From: Synergistaceae bacterium
Lineage (GTDB): Bacteria; Synergistota; Synergistia; Synergistales; Aminobacteriaceae
Assembly (NCBI GenBank): GCA_017450125.1
Contig: JAFSWZ010000040.1
Location: forward strand, 82,879-146,878
Direction: 5' to 3'
DNA length: 64,000 bases
The notes beneath the pieces were generated by a model. That model was given only the letters and a program-made list of their open reading frames with translations, made no database searches and was not told the origin of the DNA. Numbering within the stretch: the stretch's first letter is position 1; each line of letters begins with the position of its first letter. Positions 61,490 through 64,000 of this stretch are shown here, piece after piece. The translations under genes and the position numbers were made by a program.

Positions 61490-62614
61490 ATGTTAGGCGA
61501 TAACATCAAGAAACTGGGCTTCGGCCTTATGCGCCTTCCGAGAGTTGAGGGCTCTGAAGACGTAATCGACATCGAGCAGGTCAAGCAGATGGTTGATGAG
61601 TTCATGGCGGCGGGCTTCACGTACTTCGACACGGCGTGGGCTTATCCCGGAAGCGAGGACGCAATCCGTCAGGCACTGGTTGAGCGTTACCCGAGAGAGA
61701 GCTTCCAGCTGGCGACGAAGAATGCCGCGTGGATCGGCTGCAAGACTCAGGACGACGCGCTCGAGCAGTACAGGACATCACTGCGCCAGTCGGGAGCAGG
61801 GTACTTCGACTTCTACCTTCTCCACAATCTCGGAGACTCGCGCACAAAGCCATTCGACGACTTCGACCTCTGGAATTATTTCCTCAACGAGAAGAAGGAA
61901 GGCAGGATTAAGCATTTGGGCTTCTCGTTCCACTCAACACCCGAGCAGTTAGACGAGATTCTGAACGCGCACCCAGAAGCGGAGTTCGTACAGCTCCAGA
62001 TAAACTACGGCGACTGGGAGAACCCCGCGATACAGTCCAGAGCGTGCTACGAGGTTGCGCGCAAGCACGGGAAGCCCGTCATCGTCATGGAACCCGTGAA
62101 GGGCGGAAACTTGGCCACGCCTCCCGAGAGCGTAGAGAGAATCCTCAAGGCAGCAGAGCCGGAGTCTTCCTGCGCGTCGTGGGCTGTGAGGTTCGCGGCA
62201 GACCTTGACGGCGTTATGGTAGTCCTGTCGGGAATGTCGAACCTCGAGCAGATGAGGGACAATCTGTCGTACATGAAGACCTTTACGCACCTTTCAGCCG
62301 AAGAGAAGAAGGTCATCGACGAAGCGCGCGTCGCCCTCGCGAAAGTTCCTGTAATCCCCTGCACGACCTGCAACTACTGCGCGAAAGTCTGCCCGATGGA
62401 CATCGGAATTTCGGCATCCTTCACGTCCCTGAACATGTACACGCTTTACGGCAACCTTGAGAGCGCGAAGAACAACGAGAAGTGGAACGTTGAAGGGATG
62501 GGGCACAAACACGCCAGCAAGTGTATCAAGTGCGGGAAGTGCGAAGCGGCATGTCCCCAGCACATAAAGATTCGTGATGAGCTTGTGAGAGTCTCGAAGA
62601 CGTTCGGAGTGTAA
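61490..62614 (+). CDS. Aldo/keto reductase with two [4Fe-4S] motifs
   Basis: A 374-residue protein. The N-terminal 270 residues are an aldo/keto reductase barrel (MRLPRVEGSEDVIDIEQ, YFDTAWAYPGSE with the catalytic Tyr, YFDFYLLHNLGDS). The C-terminal 100 residues hold two ferredoxin-type clusters: CTTCNYCAKVCP and CIKCGKCEAACPQHI. This fused form is common in anaerobes, and ferredoxin may supply electrons. The substrate is unknown. Confidence 0.88.
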   Translation: MLGDNIKKLGFGLMRLPRVEGSEDVIDIEQVKQMVDEFMAAGFTYFDTAWAYPGSEDAIRQALVERYPRESFQLATKNAAWIGCKTQDDALEQYRTSLRQSGAGYFDFYLLHNLGDSRTKPFDDFDLWNYFLNEKKEGRIKHLGFSFHSTPEQLDEILNAHPEAEFVQLQINYGDWENPAIQSRACYEVARKHGKPVIVMEPVKGGNLATPPESVERILKAAEPESSCASWAVRFAADLDGVMVVLSGMSNLEQMRDNLSYMKTFTHLSAEEKKVIDEARVALAKVPVIPCTTCNYCAKVCPMDIGISASFTSLNMYTLYGNLESAKNNEKWNVEGMGHKHASKCIKCGKCEAACPQHIKIRDELVRVSKTFGV

Positions 62615-63400
62615 GTGTTCGCGTCGCTGTTAATCGTCCTGTCGTTCATTTCGGCAATACCAGTCCCGCAGAAGATTCTTCCTCTGTGGGACTCTTCGTC
62701 TCTGCGCTGGTTCTGCGTAATGCTTCCGGCTGCCGGGCTGGTGTTCGGGCTGTTGTGGTTCGCAGTGTGGAAGGTGCTCACGCTGACTGAAGTATTCTCG
62801 CCGGTTCTGCGCGGGTTCATCATGATGATGTTCACGCTCGGGCTTACTGGAGGGCTTCACCTCGACGGACTGATGGACACCTGCGATGCCGTGTTCTCGC
62901 ACAGGGACAGAGAGACGCGCCTTAAGATTCTCTCCGACACGCACGCAGGAAGTTTCGCCGTGATGGGATGCGTGATAGTTGTTCTCTCGAAAACTCTCAT
63001 GTTCTCTGAGCTCCTCACGCTGAACGTTTCCGCCTTTGCGCTCGCGGCCGTGCCGGCGTATTCGCGTCTCGGAATGGGCTTCATGCTCAACAGCCTGCCG
63101 TTCGCGAAAAATGACGGTCTCGCCGCAACTCTCGGAGCAGCACGGAAAGAGCAGGATACTATCTTCTTCGTGGTGATGATAATATGGCTTCTGCCTCTGG
63201 GAAGCGCAACACCGGCTCTGTCGTTCTGCTTGTGCCTGCTGTTCTGGCGGAGAATGTGCCTGAAGCTCTTCGGCGGAATCACTGGGGATTTGCTGGGTGC
63301 GTTCGTTGAGGTTAGTGAAGCGGTTATGCTGCTGGGGATGGTGATTGAGTGTGCATGTTATTCTTGGTGGCAGATTTCAGGGCAAACGTGCCTACGCTGA
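62615..63400 (+). CDS. cobS: Adenosylcobinamide-GDP ribazoletransferase CobS
   Basis: A 261-residue membrane enzyme that joins alpha-ribazole to adenosylcobinamide-GDP. It starts at GTG directly after the aldo/keto reductase stop. The family motifs are GLTGGLHLDGLMDTCDAVFS (active-site Asp), LKILSDTHAGSFAVMG and the C-terminal ITGDLLGAFVEVSEAVMLL. It has about five membrane segments. It ends 56 bases inside a CobU-like frame. Confidence 0.9.
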   Translation: MFASLLIVLSFISAIPVPQKILPLWDSSSLRWFCVMLPAAGLVFGLLWFAVWKVLTLTEVFSPVLRGFIMMMFTLGLTGGLHLDGLMDTCDAVFSHRDRETRLKILSDTHAGSFAVMGCVIVVLSKTLMFSELLTLNVSAFALAAVPAYSRLGMGFMLNSLPFAKNDGLAATLGAARKEQDTIFFVVMIIWLLPLGSATPALSFCLCLLFWRRMCLKLFGGITGDLLGAFVEVSEAVMLLGMVIECACYSWWQISGQTCLR

Positions 63401-63713
63401 GAGGCTCTACGGAAAGTTTCCTGCTGTGTCTGACCTCGAGCGTGATGATGCTCTGCTGCCTGGCCTCGTCGTCAATGTTCACTTAGGTGTGAAGCGCGGG
63501 CTCGGGTGTGAGTTCTTCGCGGCTAGAATGCGTGTGCTGAGGCAGTGTGTGATACTCTGCACGGAAATCTGCGGGGGGATTGTGCCCGTAGACGAAGCAC
63601 AAAGACGATGGCGGGAAGAGACCGGCAAAGTCTATCAGCTTCTCGCGCGCGGGGCGGACATAGTTGACAGGGTATTTGCCGGCCTTGCCCTGAGGCTTAA
63701 AACGGTATCCTGA
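63345..63713 (+). CDS. Short CobU-like protein (adenosylcobinamide kinase family)
   Basis: A 122-residue frame, TTG at 63345 or GTG at 63351. It has a CobU-like P-loop (ILGGRFQGKRAYAERL) and a CobU-like end (CGGIVPVDEAQRRWREETGK, then ADIVDRVFAGLALRLK). Full CobU is 170-180 residues; here the middle, with the guanylate site (RTxYIAT-type and HRxxR), is missing or altered. It may be a minimal nucleotide-binding relative, inactive, or a degraded copy. It converges with the next gene and overlaps it by 17 bases. Confidence 0.6.
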   Translation: MSVHVILGGRFQGKRAYAERLYGKFPAVSDLERDDALLPGLVVNVHLGVKRGLGCEFFAARMRVLRQCVILCTEICGGIVPVDEAQRRWREETGKVYQLLARGADIVDRVFAGLALRLKTVS

Positions 63714-64000
63714 TGTAGCGTTCGTACTCTTCCGGCGTGAACGTTTCACGGCAGATATTGTCGTATTCTCTCATGATCTCCTCGTCGGAATGCCGACTGT
63801 CTGACCAGTATATTATCTTGTAGCGGACACCCCAGAGTTCCGCCTCAAAGCCCGTAGCAAATGCTCCTGTACGCCTGAACAATGCCAGACGCTTCCTCGC
63901 AAATGACGGGTCAGGCGCGTGTTCTGGGGATTCTGCGTCTGCGATTATCACGCTGTCATGATAACGTTTCACCGTAGAGCGTATCAAGTGTGAGCCGAGA
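63697..64000 (-). CDS. Unidentified protein, start outside the window
   Basis: A frame of at least 101 codons on the minus strand that is open to the window edge; a TTG at 63987 is one possible start. Visible features are RYHDSVIIADAESPEHAP, an ELWGVRYKIIYWSDSRHSD segment and an ending EEYERYIRIPF. I do not recognise the family. Confidence 0.5.
   Translation of the reverse strand, partial: LGSHLIRSTVKRYHDSVIIADAESPEHAPDPSFARKRLALFRRTGAFATGFEAELWGVRYKIIYWSDSRHSDEEIMREYDNICRETFTPEEYERYIRIPF

Overview
This window looks like a chromosomal segment of a Gram-negative anaerobe, most likely a member of the Synergistota. The clues are a subtilase with a Synerg-CTERM-like C-terminus, parts of a sodium-pumping methylmalonyl-CoA decarboxylase, oxygen-independent metabolism (HemW-type radical SAM, ferredoxin-like aldo/keto reductase) and many TTG starts with strong Shine-Dalgarno sequences. 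The phylum is an inference; no 16S rRNA is present.

Layout. 0-12.6 kb: a partial XRE regulator, a secreted Ig-like repeat protein, lepA, hemW, the SRP RNA, three glycosyltransferases, a cation/proton antiporter and the decarboxylase beta subunit. 12.6-17.8 kb: a type III restriction-modification pair. 17.8-25.3 kb: guaA, a cell-surface subtilase, an FkbM methyltransferase split at a G10 tract, tRNA-Thr, rho, pfkA and a periplasmic coiled-coil protein. 25.5-31 kb: a STAS / DUF2156 / DMT / membrane GHKL-like / SpoIIE phosphatase regulatory operon. 31-33.5 kb: the remaining methylmalonyl-CoA decarboxylase subunits.

33.5-59.1 kb is a dense defence island. It starts with a HinfI-like restriction-modification pair. 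Next is a four-gene minus-strand operon with overlapping genes: a CARF-HD protein, a 1356-residue single-chain RNA polymerase that fuses miniature beta and beta-prime cores, an unrecognised acidic protein, and a bEBP-type AAA+ ATPase without a DNA-binding domain. Facing it is a type III-B CRISPR-Cas locus: leader, array 1, a group-II-like reverse transcriptase, Cas6, a small basic protein, a CARF protein, Cmr1-Cmr6 (Cmr2 with an intact GGDD), then a ubiquitin-like conjugation cassette (E2; RNase H-JAB-E1 with a +1 frameshift; S1-like protein), then a second homologous leader, array 2, Cas1 and Cas2.

59.1-64 kb returns to ordinary genes: an SH3-like secreted protein, a DEAD-box helicase, an aldo/keto reductase, cobS, a short CobU-like gene and a partial gene at the edge.

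The most interesting candidate system is the CARF-HD / mini-RNA polymerase / AAA+ operon. I infer that cyclic oligoadenylate made by Cmr2 could be sensed by the CARF-HD protein and coupled to a dedicated, sigma-unconventional transcription or RNA-synthesis machine. The sequence supports the parts and their operon; the signalling link is a hypothesis.
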